64,000 nucleotides of DNA from Candidatus Thioglobus sp. (GTDB lineage: Bacteria; Pseudomonadota; Gammaproteobacteria; PS1; Pseudothioglobaceae), in contig JAOJBP010000003.1 of NCBI GenBank assembly GCA_028228555.1, positions 1 through 64,000 on the forward strand, read 5' to 3'. Every line of letters starts with the position of its first letter. The first letter of the stretch is position 1. The notes beneath the pieces are model-generated. The model was not told the origin of the DNA. It was given only the letters and a program-made list of their open reading frames with translations, and searched no databases. Shown here piece by piece: positions 36,105-45,481 of the stretch. Position numbers and translations under genes: made by a program.

Positions 36105-36556
36105 ATTTAGTCTTTAACCATGAATCTGAAACGCTTGATTTTGCGCGAAAATTAGCTACTTGTGCGCAATCCATTGATCAGGCAATTGTTATCTATTTAG
36201 AAGGGGACTTAGGGGCAGGTAAAACTACTTTAGCCCGAGGATTTATTCAACACTTTGGCTTTGATCGAGTCAAAAGTCCTACCTATTCATTAGTAGAAAG
36301 TTATATCAATGATACAATCAACATTCATCATTTTGATTGTTATCGCTTAAGCGATCCAGAGGAATTAGAATATATTGGTATTCGCGAATACTGCGCACCT
36401 GGACATATTCAACTGATCGAATGGGCTAATCTTGCTGAAGGTATTATTTCGCCAGCAGACTTAGTTATTAGCATTACCGGTGAAGATAACAGTAGAACTC
36501 TAATTCTTAGTGCGAGCAATAACTTAGGCGAACAACTCTTAAAATGTATCGACTAG
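36089..36556 (+). CDS. tsaE: tRNA threonylcarbamoyladenosine biosynthesis ATPase
   Basis: TsaE is the ATPase that assists TsaB-TsaD in forming t6A at position 37 of ANN-decoding tRNAs. The 155-residue protein has the P-loop EGDLGAGKTTLARGF, SPTYSLVESY, HHFDCYRLSDPEELEYIG and IQLIEWANLAEG. The start is either the GTG at 36089 or the TTG at 36101, which overlaps the antiporter stop (TTGA); both precede the conserved part. It overlaps the amidase gene by 13 bases. Confidence 0.95.
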   Translation: MAIVLNLVFNHESETLDFARKLATCAQSIDQAIVIYLEGDLGAGKTTLARGFIQHFGFDRVKSPTYSLVESYINDTINIHHFDCYRLSDPEELEYIGIREYCAPGHIQLIEWANLAEGIISPADLVISITGEDNSRTLILSASNNLGEQLLKCID

Positions 36557-37680
36557 CTAGCTTACTATTTGGCTTATTTTTCCTAACGAGCGCTTACGCG
36601 GACAACAAAACTACCCTACATGATTTTCGTTTTTGGAGCTCCCCTGATCGCACCAGAATTGTTATTGATGTCGATCCTGGCGTTAGATTTTCAATAAACC
36701 AAAAAAACAGTCAATTTACCTTAGGAGTTCAAAACGCAAAAATACTGAAAGACACCTATAAAAAACTTTTCTTTACCGATCAACGCATCAAAAAAACTCG
36801 TATTAAGCGAGATGGCACAACCTATCAATTTAAATTTAAATTGCATGGTCAGTATCTAATAAAAAGCTACACTCTAAAACCAAACGACAAATATCGTTAC
36901 AATCGCCTCGTGGTAGACCTATATGATCAAAAAAATCAGGCCATCAAATCTGTTAAAAAACCTAAAAAATCCGCAATTAAAAAACCATTCATTCAGCAAC
37001 AAACCACAAAAATTATTCTAATTGATCCAGGACATGGCGGAGAAGATTCAGGCGCAATCGGCTATAAACGCTCAAAAGAAAAGCGTATCACTTTAAGTAT
37101 TGCCAAAAAATTGGCTAAAAAAATTAACGCTACCCATGGTATGAAAGCCCTCTTAACGCGCCGTGGCGATTATTATGTGGGCCTCACTGAACGTATACGA
37201 ATCGCTCAGACTAGTAAAGCCTCTTTATTTATTTCTATCCATGCAGATGCCGTTAATAGCAGGCGCGCTCATGGTGCATCGGTCTACACCTTATCAGAGC
37301 GAGGTGGCTCTACCAAATTTGCACGCCGCTTAGAGACTTCTCAAAATACTTCAGATCAGTTTGGTGTCAAACAACAATCTAACAATAAAGATCAATATTT
37401 GAATAAAATTTTATGGGATTTATCAAGAAAAGATCGCAATATCCAAAGCCAAAAACTTGGAGTTAAGATCTTAGAGCAAATGAAAAAAATTGGACATTTG
37501 CATAAAAAAATACCTCAAAAAGCTGGGTTTGTAGTCCTCAAAACACCGGCCATTCCATCTGTATTGGTAGAAACTGCTTTTATTTCAAACCCTAAAGAAG
37601 AGCAGCGACTTAATAATAATAAAGAACAAGATAAAATTGCTAATGCTCTTTATCAAGGCATTATCAACTTCTATAAATAG
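36544..37680 (+). CDS. amiB: N-acetylmuramoyl-L-alanine amidase with AMIN domain (AmiB/AmiC-like)
   Basis: This periplasmic zinc amidase splits septal peptidoglycan during division. The 378-residue protein has a signal peptide (to about SAYA, residue 19), an AMIN domain (about 20-135, starting LHDFRFWSSPDRTRIVIDVD), a basic linker and an Amidase_3 domain. The latter contains ILIDPGHGGEDSGAIG, RIAQTSKASLFISIHADAV and the catalytic glutamate in VLVETAFISNPKEE. The tsaE-ami order is common in gammaproteobacteria. Confidence 0.95.
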   Translation: MYRLASLLFGLFFLTSAYADNKTTLHDFRFWSSPDRTRIVIDVDPGVRFSINQKNSQFTLGVQNAKILKDTYKKLFFTDQRIKKTRIKRDGTTYQFKFKLHGQYLIKSYTLKPNDKYRYNRLVVDLYDQKNQAIKSVKKPKKSAIKKPFIQQQTTKIILIDPGHGGEDSGAIGYKRSKEKRITLSIAKKLAKKINATHGMKALLTRRGDYYVGLTERIRIAQTSKASLFISIHADAVNSRRAHGASVYTLSERGGSTKFARRLETSQNTSDQFGVKQQSNNKDQYLNKILWDLSRKDRNIQSQKLGVKILEQMKKIGHLHKKIPQKAGFVVLKTPAIPSVLVETAFISNPKEEQRLNNNKEQDKIANALYQGIINFYK

Positions 37681-37681
37681 T

Positions 37682-37836
37682 CCATTTTCATTATTTGCTA
37701 AATTTTTAAAAGCTTAGTACTTTATACCGATAAAAAACCCTAAATAGCGCTATTTAGTGGCTTAGATCACTCTTTTTAATTGATATTGGCTAAGATTTTC
37801 CAGCTTTTAACAGCCATTTTGATTATTTTCAAATTT
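37682..37836 (-). repeat. Intergenic repeated element, copy 2 (about 155 bp)
   Basis: Read on the minus strand, this gap between amiB and dsrR repeats the plan seen at 6944-7086. A first unit AAATTTGAAAATAATC then AAAATGG lies at 37814-37836, followed by CTAAATAGC within the perfect 18-bp palindrome CTAAATAGCGCTATTTAG (37740-37757), then GGGTTTTTT. A closing unit AAATTTAGCAAATAATG then AAAATGG lies at 37682-37704. The palindrome plus T-run can end transcription of the dsr operon. No coding potential was found. Confidence 0.5.
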
Positions 37837-37860
37837 TTTAATCACTTAAAAACTTAAAAA

Positions 37861-38193
37861 CTAAGATTTACTTGGAGCGTATTCTTCTTCAGGGGGTACA
37901 TAACTTGGATCGTTTGGATTCATAAAGACAAAGCTATAATCCTGGTCAACTTCTATTTGATCAAAGTCAACCACCATTCCTTCTAATAATTCTTTTTGCT
38001 CGTAAGCCAAAATATACTCAACACCATTTGATTTTAGGTGAATATCACTATCATTACGATCATCAAAACCCATTAAGTACTGGAAACCTTCATCAGTTTT
38101 TTCAGCAGCAAAGCGAATGACCAATCCTTGCGTTTCTGGATTATGAGTTGAAAGTGATATTTCTTCTGCTGCTTTTTTTGTAATTGTGATCAT
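37861..38193 (-). CDS. dsrR: DsrR, A-type carrier-like protein without cysteines
   Basis: The 110-residue protein has an IscA/HesB-like fold (ITITKKAAEEISLS onward, GFQYLMGFDDRNDSD) but not a single cysteine, so it cannot carry Fe-S clusters in the usual way. This is the known property of DsrR, which in Allochromatium vinosum affects dsr expression post-transcriptionally. The acidic, proline-rich tail PPEEEYAPSKS is unusual. It overlaps dsrN by 4 bases and is the last gene of the operon here. Confidence 0.93.
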   Translation of the reverse strand: MITITKKAAEEISLSTHNPETQGLVIRFAAEKTDEGFQYLMGFDDRNDSDIHLKSNGVEYILAYEQKELLEGMVVDFDQIEVDQDYSFVFMNPNDPSYVPPEEEYAPSKS

Positions 38194-39548
38194 GGCTTTT
38201 GGTGTTTAATTTTTTGAATAAAATCGACAAATTGCTCAACCCACTGATTGCCGCCTACATTTCGCAAATGTGTATAGCAAGCAAGCAAGTTGTACTTAAT
38301 AATGCCGTCTTGCATATTATCCACACCCACACCACGCAAAACCTTAAAAGCATAACGTGTATTAGGGTCAATACGATCCAGCTTTGAATAATGAAATTCA
38401 TGTGCATAAATCGTTTTAGCTACGTTTTTCCAAGGGTGGTCTTTAGAGGGTTCTAACTGTACATAGCCACGACCAATTGGCTTAGGCGACATACTCGTTT
38501 GCGCGTCAATCACACCGGCCATCGGATACGTGCCAGCATTACCAGTGATTTGATTGGTTAAATACATCAAGCCACCACATTCTGCATAAGTAGGCAAGCC
38601 TTGTTCGATTTTAAATTTTATATCTTCAAGTAAAGATTGGTTAGCGCTTAACGCCTCTAACTGCATCTCTGGGAATCCGCCGCCAATAAATAAGCCATCA
38701 CACTGAGGTAAATGAGTATCCTTGAGTGTATCAAAGTAAAGAAGCTCAACACCAAGTTGGTTAAATTTATCTAAATCATCTTGATAATAAAAGCCAAAAC
38801 TACTGTCTTTTGCCACACCAACCTTTAGCTTGGTTGGAGTAATGTTAATATTAGGCACGATAGCAGTCTGAATGTTTTTTTCAAAGTTAATGATTTTATT
38901 TAAATCTACTTGCTCTGCAATTAACCTGGAAGCACTATCGATAAAATGATGAGATTGAGGCGTTTCATTGGCAGGCATTAAGCCTAAATGACGCTCATCA
39001 ATAATTAACTCTTTTGATCGGCGAATTGAGCCAATAACATCAAGGTCTGTGTAATGCTCGATAGCTTGAATAAGCTTTGATTCATGGCGCTCGCCCGCTA
39101 CTTTATTTAAGATAACGCCAGTAATATTAACATCGGTATCAAATGCTTGATAGCCTTTAACCAATGCTGCAACACCACGTGTAATACCAGTAGAATCTAT
39201 CACTAATACCACTGGCAGGTTAAGAAGCTTCGCTAGATCAGCGTTTGCATCGCCGCCAGTGACACTCATGCCGTCATATAGACCTTTATTACCTTCGATG
39301 ATAGAAATATCAGCTGTTGAATTTTTATCACCATATAACTGCAGAATTTCTGATTCAGTCATATTGTAGAAATCTAAATTGTAACAAGCTCTACCACTGG
39401 CCTGTGAAAGCCAGATTGGATCAATATAATCAGGGCCTTTTTTAAAAGGCTGGACGGATAATTTTTGCGCCTTCAGAGCGCCACAAATCCCCAGACTAAC
39501 AACTGTTTTACCTGAGGATTTGTGTGCTGCGGAAAGATAGATGGACAT
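38190..39548 (-). CDS. dsrN: DsrN, siroheme amidase (cobyrinate a,c-diamide synthase family)
   Basis: DsrN is a CobB/CbiA homologue thought to amidate siroheme to the siro(heme)amide used by DsrAB. The 452-residue protein has a P-loop ATPase domain (YLSAAHKSSGKTVVSLGI), the FKKGPDYIDPIWL segment, IIEGNKGLYDGM, and a C-terminal class I glutamine amidotransferase domain with AECGGLMYL (nucleophile cysteine). It is the expected neighbour between dsrP and dsrR. Confidence 0.94.
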   Translation of the reverse strand: MSIYLSAAHKSSGKTVVSLGICGALKAQKLSVQPFKKGPDYIDPIWLSQASGRACYNLDFYNMTESEILQLYGDKNSTADISIIEGNKGLYDGMSVTGGDANADLAKLLNLPVVLVIDSTGITRGVAALVKGYQAFDTDVNITGVILNKVAGERHESKLIQAIEHYTDLDVIGSIRRSKELIIDERHLGLMPANETPQSHHFIDSASRLIAEQVDLNKIINFEKNIQTAIVPNINITPTKLKVGVAKDSSFGFYYQDDLDKFNQLGVELLYFDTLKDTHLPQCDGLFIGGGFPEMQLEALSANQSLLEDIKFKIEQGLPTYAECGGLMYLTNQITGNAGTYPMAGVIDAQTSMSPKPIGRGYVQLEPSKDHPWKNVAKTIYAHEFHYSKLDRIDPNTRYAFKVLRGVGVDNMQDGIIKYNLLACYTHLRNVGGNQWVEQFVDFIQKIKHQKP

Positions 39549-39572
39549 GAACTGCCCTACTTTAAGCGCTTG

Positions 39573-40775
39573 TTAGCTTTTATGGTGCGGATCAGCAACA
39601 TTGTCAGCTAAACTTTCTGGCAAGAAAGGTAACACCTTAACCAGAAAAGCAATTGCAATTATGGCCACTGCCAAACCGCCCAAACCTAGCATTAATTCGG
39701 GCAATGTAGGTGCATACAAAGCGATAGCCCCGTAGCCTTCTAAAATTTCTTTACCAGGGAATAATTCCATTGGATATGCCTGACCACCAACAATAATAAC
39801 GTAGAGTTGTGCAATGCCACCTAAAATGACCAATACTGAAGCAAGGCCTAACATGGAGCGATTACCCTTAGTAGAGGGAGAGTAAAGCAGCGCCAATGGT
39901 ATCAAGCTACCCAGAATAATTTGACCATACCAAAATAGTTGCGTGTAGATGCCGCCATCCATTAAGACAAAGTTTTCAACACCTGAATTCTCAGCCAAAT
40001 ATAGATTACCTAAATGATAAACAGCAACAAAATATAAAACAGCTGCAACAAATACACCCAGTAAATTACTCAAGCGGCTAACAATAGCATCGCCCAATGC
40101 GCGATCTGTCCATTTGTAGCTTGCCATTAAGACTAATACAAAAAAAGCCAGGCCAAAGGAAAAGGACATTACTATAAACATTGGCGCCATAATAACAGCA
40201 TCATAAGCTTGTCGCGCTACTAGAAAACCAAAAATTGAACCGGTACCTGTTGTTAAAATTAAACGCCACGTAAAGGCAGCAATACCAACTTTACGACTGT
40301 ACTTATTCATGCGACGTTCAAACATCATCCATAAATAAATACCGACAATTAGGAAGAAACCGTTATATAAAATAATATTCCAAGCAAAAATAGACCCGAA
40401 GTTGTATTCGGTCATGGCTATGATTAGACGGTCAGGGCGACCCAAATCTAACACTAATACCATTAAACCACCTGCTAGCAGCGCTAAAGCCACAAGGGCT
40501 GATAAACGAGATAACGGCTTATATATTTTTTTATTAAAAACTGAGGCAATAGATGCAATATTAAGTGCACCAGATGCAGCTACAATTAAGAACAAGGCAA
40601 ACACATGAGGTAAGCCCCAAACAATATGATTACTCATACCTGTAACATGATGGCCATTGTGTTCCATAAAGTAAACACTACCCAATGCAGCTAAAATAAA
40701 AGCGCCTAGACCTGCAACCAATGCATAAAAACCTAAACTCTTACCTTGTGTTTGCTCGTAACGAATAATGCTCAT
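39573..40775 (-). CDS. dsrP: DsrP, NrfD/PsrC-type membrane quinol protein
   Basis: The integral membrane subunit of DsrMKJOP exchanges electrons with the quinone pool. The 400-residue protein has about ten hydrophobic segments, with NrfD-like features such as VLDLGRPDRLIIAM, FGSIFAWNIILYNG and GTGSIFGFLVARQAYDAVI. No heme-binding motif is expected. It overlaps nothing but lies 9 bases after dsrO. Confidence 0.95.
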   Translation of the reverse strand: MSIIRYEQTQGKSLGFYALVAGLGAFILAALGSVYFMEHNGHHVTGMSNHIVWGLPHVFALFLIVAASGALNIASIASVFNKKIYKPLSRLSALVALALLAGGLMVLVLDLGRPDRLIIAMTEYNFGSIFAWNIILYNGFFLIVGIYLWMMFERRMNKYSRKVGIAAFTWRLILTTGTGSIFGFLVARQAYDAVIMAPMFIVMSFSFGLAFFVLVLMASYKWTDRALGDAIVSRLSNLLGVFVAAVLYFVAVYHLGNLYLAENSGVENFVLMDGGIYTQLFWYGQIILGSLIPLALLYSPSTKGNRSMLGLASVLVILGGIAQLYVIIVGGQAYPMELFPGKEILEGYGAIALYAPTLPELMLGLGGLAVAIIAIAFLVKVLPFLPESLADNVADPHHKS

Positions 40776-40784
40776 AAACTTCTC

Positions 40785-41516
40785 TTAAATTCCACTGTAA
40801 CGTACGGCCGTATTTAGATTTAAATCTGCACGGATTTGTGTACTTTGAACTCTTTTTAATGTCTGATGGATGTTGCTAGTTACATCTAGTAAATCACCAA
40901 AAATAACTGCATCACTATTAACTGCTTCAACACAAGCCGGCTGTCCGCCTTTATCAACCTTATGAACACACATCGTACAAGATTCAACAGTACCCTTGCC
41001 TCGTGGCATGTGTTCTTTTTGATTAGTAATATCTTCATGAACAAAAGAACGTGCATCATATGGACAAGCCATCATGCAATAACGACAACCAATGCATCGA
41101 TGCTTATCAACCAAAACGATACCATCTTCACGCTTCATAGAAGCGTTGGTTGGACAAACATCTACACAAGGTGGCTCTTCACAATGTTGGCACATTAAAG
41201 CAAGATTACTGATACGTTGAGTGGCAGTATCCTTTACTTTAATTTTTTTAATCCAACTAGCTTTTTGATCACCTGTCGAGTGAGTTTCATCACCCCAACC
41301 ATGCTCTTTTTGACAAGCAGTAACCATGCCATCAATATCAGATTCAGTCAATCGATTAGTGTCAACTAACATTCCCCAACGCTTTTCATTAGTTACTGGA
41401 TTTTCATTGGCATTAGCATAGGTAGTTAAAGTAATTCCAGCACCTAACGCAGCAACACCAGCAGTTGTCGCAGTTGTCGCCTTGATAAAGTCACGACGAT
41501 TAATTGTACTATCCAT
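40785..41516 (-). CDS. dsrO: DsrO, periplasmic ferredoxin-like iron-sulfur protein
   Basis: The 243-residue protein has a Tat signal (NRRDFIKATTATTAGVAALGAG). Cysteine clusters for several [4Fe-4S] centres follow: CQHCEEPPCVDVCP, CIGCRYCMMACP and a CTMCVHKVDKGGQPACVEA segment. It connects cytochrome DsrJ to DsrP on the periplasmic side. Its start overlaps the dsrJ stop by one base, showing tight coupling. Confidence 0.95.
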   Translation of the reverse strand: MDSTINRRDFIKATTATTAGVAALGAGITLTTYANANENPVTNEKRWGMLVDTNRLTESDIDGMVTACQKEHGWGDETHSTGDQKASWIKKIKVKDTATQRISNLALMCQHCEEPPCVDVCPTNASMKREDGIVLVDKHRCIGCRYCMMACPYDARSFVHEDITNQKEHMPRGKGTVESCTMCVHKVDKGGQPACVEAVNSDAVIFGDLLDVTSNIHQTLKRVQSTQIRADLNLNTAVRYSGI

Positions 41517-41914
41517 TATTTATCTCCTTCTGCAGGGGTTGTCCTATGACAGCCAAAACAATCAACTGATATCGCCACCTTTTTATGACAAGTGGAGCAA
41601 AATTGTTCACTGGCATCAATTGCATGATAATCATTTGATTGATCTTTTTTACTAGCATGACAAGAAACACAACCTTTTAGCGAATACTCTTCTGTACGCA
41701 CGCCTTGTCTTAATGTTTTGTCACGTTTATGATTCATAAACTCAGGGTGCATTTTACGAATCATAGAGCTGCTTTGATGATACGTCTTACCAGAACTCTT
41801 CATTGAGTCAGCTTGAGTGCCCAACGAATGCTCACTGTTAGCATGTGTAAATACACTAGTCACCATCAAACTTAACAATAAAACCATAAATCGATTCATA
41901 ATTATTCTCTTCAA
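41516..41914 (-). CDS. dsrJ: DsrJ, periplasmic triheme cytochrome c
   Basis: The 132-residue protein has an N-terminal export segment (about residues 8-25) and exactly three heme c sites, CVSCH (82-86), CSTCH (106-110) and CFGCH (119-123). DsrJ in other sulfur oxidisers has an unusual His/Met, bis-His and His/Cys heme set. It is the periplasmic electron carrier of DsrMKJOP. An alternative start at residue 6 is possible. Confidence 0.95.
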   Translation of the reverse strand: MKRIIMNRFMVLLLSLMVTSVFTHANSEHSLGTQADSMKSSGKTYHQSSSMIRKMHPEFMNHKRDKTLRQGVRTEEYSLKGCVSCHASKKDQSNDYHAIDASEQFCSTCHKKVAISVDCFGCHRTTPAEGDK

Positions 41915-41923
41915 TAAATTGAA

Positions 41924-43879
41924 TTACTCACCTAGACCCATCTGAATATAGCCAGTAGGACATACATCAGCACAAATATGACAACCAATACACTTATTGT
42001 AATCAGTATCAACATAGCGACCTAAAGTAGCTTTATCAGCTTTCACTTTAAATACTGCATCCTGTGGACAGTACATGACACAGTTGTCACACTCAAAACA
42101 TAAACCACAAGACATACAACGTGCCGCTTCTTTTTGCGCCTCTTCTTCAGAATAGCCAATTAAGCGCTCTTCAAAATTACCAAGTACGTTACCCACATCT
42201 ACTAACTTGTGGTTACGTGCATGACGCTCCTCTTCATCAAAGTGGCCTAAGAATAATTCAGTATGAGAAATGATTGATGCATGGGCGCGATCTTCATAGT
42301 TATGAATTGCATAATCTGCAGTATCAGTTGCCTCACCTAATAAACCATCTTCGTAGTCTGAAGGAGAAAGGTCCCACTCGTCAAGCTTTTTGGCAAGATC
42401 AAAGTAATGTACATCAACCTTATTACGTGCTCTTTGACCATCACCTGATAAATAATCATTAATACTTTCAGCGGCAATACCGGCTTGGCCAATTGCAGTT
42501 GTTAATAGGTGTGGACGAACAACATCACCACATACAAAGAAGCCTGGCTTGTTTGGTACTTGATAGTTTTTGTCAGCATCAATGAAACCATATTCATTAA
42601 AGAATGAGTTATCTATACCATCAGCGTCTACTTGCTGACCAATTGCAGATACAATTAGCTCACATTCAACGTCAAATTCAGAACCTTCAATTTGAGTGCT
42701 GCCGTCGTTTTCTAAGCGAATGAAGCGCAGTGCAGTTGCACGGCCATCAGCATTCTTAATAACTTCGATAGGGCTTAATTGGCCTTGAATTTCAACACCT
42801 TCACGGGTTGCATCATCAATTTCTTCTTGAGCTGCAGGCATGTCGTCAATTGTAGAGCGAGTCGTTAATAGTACGTCAGCACCTAAACGATTAGAAGTAT
42901 CTACAACATCATGCGCTGTGTCGTTAAAAATGATATGCTCTGGGCGATCTTTTTCAGCAATATTTGTAATATTACCTAAACGACGAGCAACAGATACAAC
43001 GTCAATTGAAGTATCACCACCGCCAATACAGATTACTTTACCTGTAATGTGTTGCAAACGTCCTTGGTTGTATGCTTCAAGAAATGCAACACCAGATACA
43101 CAGTTACCTGCATCACCGCCAGGAATAGGCAATGCTCGACCGTTCCATGCACCAATAGCAAATAAAACAGCATCAAATTCTTTTTCAATTTCTTCAATTG
43201 ATACGTCAACACCAACTTTGGTGTTCATTCTTGTTTCAACGCCAGTAGCGATGATACGCTCCATTTCATAATTCAGAACATCACGTGGTACACGGTAATC
43301 AGGGATTCCGTACATCATCATGCCGCCTAATTGGTCAAATTTTTCAAATACTGTCACTGCATGGCCTTGGCGACGAAGTTGTAAAGCTGCCGATAGACCG
43401 CCACAACCACCACCAATAATAGCAACTTTCTTGCCAGTATCTGCTGCATTGATTTCAAATGTATAGCCTTCTTCTTTAGCGTTATCTCCAATAAATTGCT
43501 CAACTGCATTAATACCAACAGTATCTTCAACTTCATTACGATTACAACCATCTTCACAAGGTGCTGGACATACTCTACCCATAACAGATGGGAAAGGATT
43601 TGCGTCAGTTGAACGACGGAATGCGTACTCTTGCCATGTCATGTCACCAGCAGGTTTTTCCATGCCACGAACAATGTCTAACCAGCCACGAATGTTGTGA
43701 CCACTAGGACATGAACCTTGACAAGGAGGTGTTTGTGTTACATAAGTAGGACACTTGTGTGATGTGTCTTCCTTAAAAATTTTCTGACTATAAGGAACTG
43801 CACCTTTATCATCGTCTTCATATAATCTAAAAGTATGATTGTCACCTTTTGTTGGTGCACCGTAAGCATTCTTTTGCAT
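41924..43879 (-). CDS. dsrL: DsrL, iron-sulfur flavoprotein NAD(P)H:acceptor oxidoreductase
   Basis: DsrL is needed for sulfur oxidation; it binds DsrAB and links it to NAD(P). The 651-residue protein has an N-terminal GltD-like Fe-S region (PPCQGSCPSGHNIRGW, VCPAPCEDGCNRNEV). An FAD domain (VAIIGGGCGGLSAALQL), an NAD(P) domain (VICIGGGDTSIDVVSVARRLG), and a C-terminal two-[4Fe-4S] ferredoxin part (CNKCIGCHICADVCP-like, around 605-645) follow. It is encoded between dsrK and dsrJ as in A. vinosum. Confidence 0.96.
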   Translation of the reverse strand: MQKNAYGAPTKGDNHTFRLYEDDDKGAVPYSQKIFKEDTSHKCPTYVTQTPPCQGSCPSGHNIRGWLDIVRGMEKPAGDMTWQEYAFRRSTDANPFPSVMGRVCPAPCEDGCNRNEVEDTVGINAVEQFIGDNAKEEGYTFEINAADTGKKVAIIGGGCGGLSAALQLRRQGHAVTVFEKFDQLGGMMMYGIPDYRVPRDVLNYEMERIIATGVETRMNTKVGVDVSIEEIEKEFDAVLFAIGAWNGRALPIPGGDAGNCVSGVAFLEAYNQGRLQHITGKVICIGGGDTSIDVVSVARRLGNITNIAEKDRPEHIIFNDTAHDVVDTSNRLGADVLLTTRSTIDDMPAAQEEIDDATREGVEIQGQLSPIEVIKNADGRATALRFIRLENDGSTQIEGSEFDVECELIVSAIGQQVDADGIDNSFFNEYGFIDADKNYQVPNKPGFFVCGDVVRPHLLTTAIGQAGIAAESINDYLSGDGQRARNKVDVHYFDLAKKLDEWDLSPSDYEDGLLGEATDTADYAIHNYEDRAHASIISHTELFLGHFDEEERHARNHKLVDVGNVLGNFEERLIGYSEEEAQKEAARCMSCGLCFECDNCVMYCPQDAVFKVKADKATLGRYVDTDYNKCIGCHICADVCPTGYIQMGLGE

Positions 43880-43896
43880 AATAATTCTCCTTGTTT

Positions 43897-45480
43897 TTAT
43901 TCAGTTTCTGCTGCTTTCGCTTCAACAGCGTCAGTTGCTTCAATTTGTGGTTTGTCTAAAATAATTGCTGAACTCACCAACTGGTGCACACTAACAATCA
44001 TGTATGGGTCAAAATCAAATTTAGGCAATACTTTAGTAAATTGTGATTTACAAATGGCGCAAATTGCAGCCAATGTATTAACCCCTTCGTTTATTTCTAC
44101 TTGTTTGAGCGCCTGCATTCTCGGCATAGCACCCTTAATACGAATCTCCATAAGGTCATCTGTTAAAAGACCGCCGCCGCCACCGCAACAGAATGTAGAT
44201 TCTTTAATGGTTGATCTTTCCATGTCAACGTAATTATTGCAAACTGCTTTAATAACTTCACGTGGAAGAATAAATTGGCCACCTTCAATACCACCCATGT
44301 TGGTTGCGCGAGCTACATTACATGAGTCATGGAAGGTTACCGTATGATCATCGTTTTCAGACTTATCAAAGTTTAACTTACCTCTTTGAATTAAGTCATA
44401 GGTATATTCAATAATATGTTGTGGTTGTGGGTAGCGATCATCTAACTGGCTTTGCAACTTCAATGCATATTCATCACCTGATTGTGCACCGGCACCAACG
44501 CCGCTTAAGGTGTTCCAAAAACTATAAGCAACACGCCATGCGTGGCCACATTCACCAACCATGACCCGTGACACTTCAAGATCTAATGCTGCTTTACGAA
44601 TTCTAAGGGCCGCTTTACGCATAATATCGTAAGAACCAATAAACATACCAAAGTTAGCACCTTCAGAGGCGTAAGAACTCATGGTCCAAGAAACACCATC
44701 TTGATAAAAAACTTTACCATAGCCAATTAATCCATCAATATGCGGTTCTGCAAAGAAGTCTGCAGAAGGCGTGATGAGTAAAATTTCACTACCTTTAACA
44801 TCTAATGGATATTTAACAGGTGCACCAAAATCTTCTTCAACTTCTTCTTCCAGATCTAAGAGTGTATCCCTTAAAGCAGGCTCAGGCAAGCCGAGATTAT
44901 TACCAATGGTAAGCGCTTTACCTAAAATTTGGTTACAATATTTTTGACCAAGGCCAATTGTATCAAGCACTTCACGAGCTGCCATTGAAATTTCAGCCGT
45001 GTCAATACCATACGGACAAAATACTGAACAACGACGACATTGTGAACATTGGTGAAAATAGTTATACCAATCATCAACCATTTCATCATCTAACTCTTTA
45101 GCGCCGACTAATTTTGGAAAATGCTTACCTGCAAAGGTAAAATAGCGACGATAAACACTTCTGAATAAGTCTTGGCGTGCAACTGGCATATTTTTAGGAT
45201 CAGATGAGCCTAAAAAATAATGACACTTATCTGTACAAGCACCACATTTAACACAAGAGTCTAAGAAAACTTGTACAGAGCGGTATTTAGATTTAAGATC
45301 GCCCATCTTTTCGATAGCAACCTCTTTCCAGTTTTCAACTTTTTCACCAGGAAATCCTAAAGGATTTTGAAATTCATCAACTGATTTAAAAGGACCGTCT
45401 CCTTTCATTACATCTGGAGTTAACTCAGGAATTTCGATGTAAGTTGGTAACTTTGGGATATCAAATTCTTTAGCAGCCAT
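43897..45480 (-). CDS. dsrK: DsrK, HdrD-like iron-sulfur protein of DsrMKJOP
   Basis: DsrK is the cytoplasmic catalytic subunit thought to act on DsrC disulfide or trisulfide. The 527-residue protein has two [4Fe-4S] sites (CVKCGACTDKCHYF and CSQCRRCSVFCPYG). A C-terminal CCG-type domain carries HDSCNVARATNM, STFCCGGGGGLLTDDL and CAICKSQF, the noncubane-cluster motif of heterodisulfide reductase. It follows dsrM with one base between. Confidence 0.96.
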   Translation of the reverse strand: MAAKEFDIPKLPTYIEIPELTPDVMKGDGPFKSVDEFQNPLGFPGEKVENWKEVAIEKMGDLKSKYRSVQVFLDSCVKCGACTDKCHYFLGSSDPKNMPVARQDLFRSVYRRYFTFAGKHFPKLVGAKELDDEMVDDWYNYFHQCSQCRRCSVFCPYGIDTAEISMAAREVLDTIGLGQKYCNQILGKALTIGNNLGLPEPALRDTLLDLEEEVEEDFGAPVKYPLDVKGSEILLITPSADFFAEPHIDGLIGYGKVFYQDGVSWTMSSYASEGANFGMFIGSYDIMRKAALRIRKAALDLEVSRVMVGECGHAWRVAYSFWNTLSGVGAGAQSGDEYALKLQSQLDDRYPQPQHIIEYTYDLIQRGKLNFDKSENDDHTVTFHDSCNVARATNMGGIEGGQFILPREVIKAVCNNYVDMERSTIKESTFCCGGGGGLLTDDLMEIRIKGAMPRMQALKQVEINEGVNTLAAICAICKSQFTKVLPKFDFDPYMIVSVHQLVSSAIILDKPQIEATDAVEAKAAETE

Positions 45481-45481
45481 G

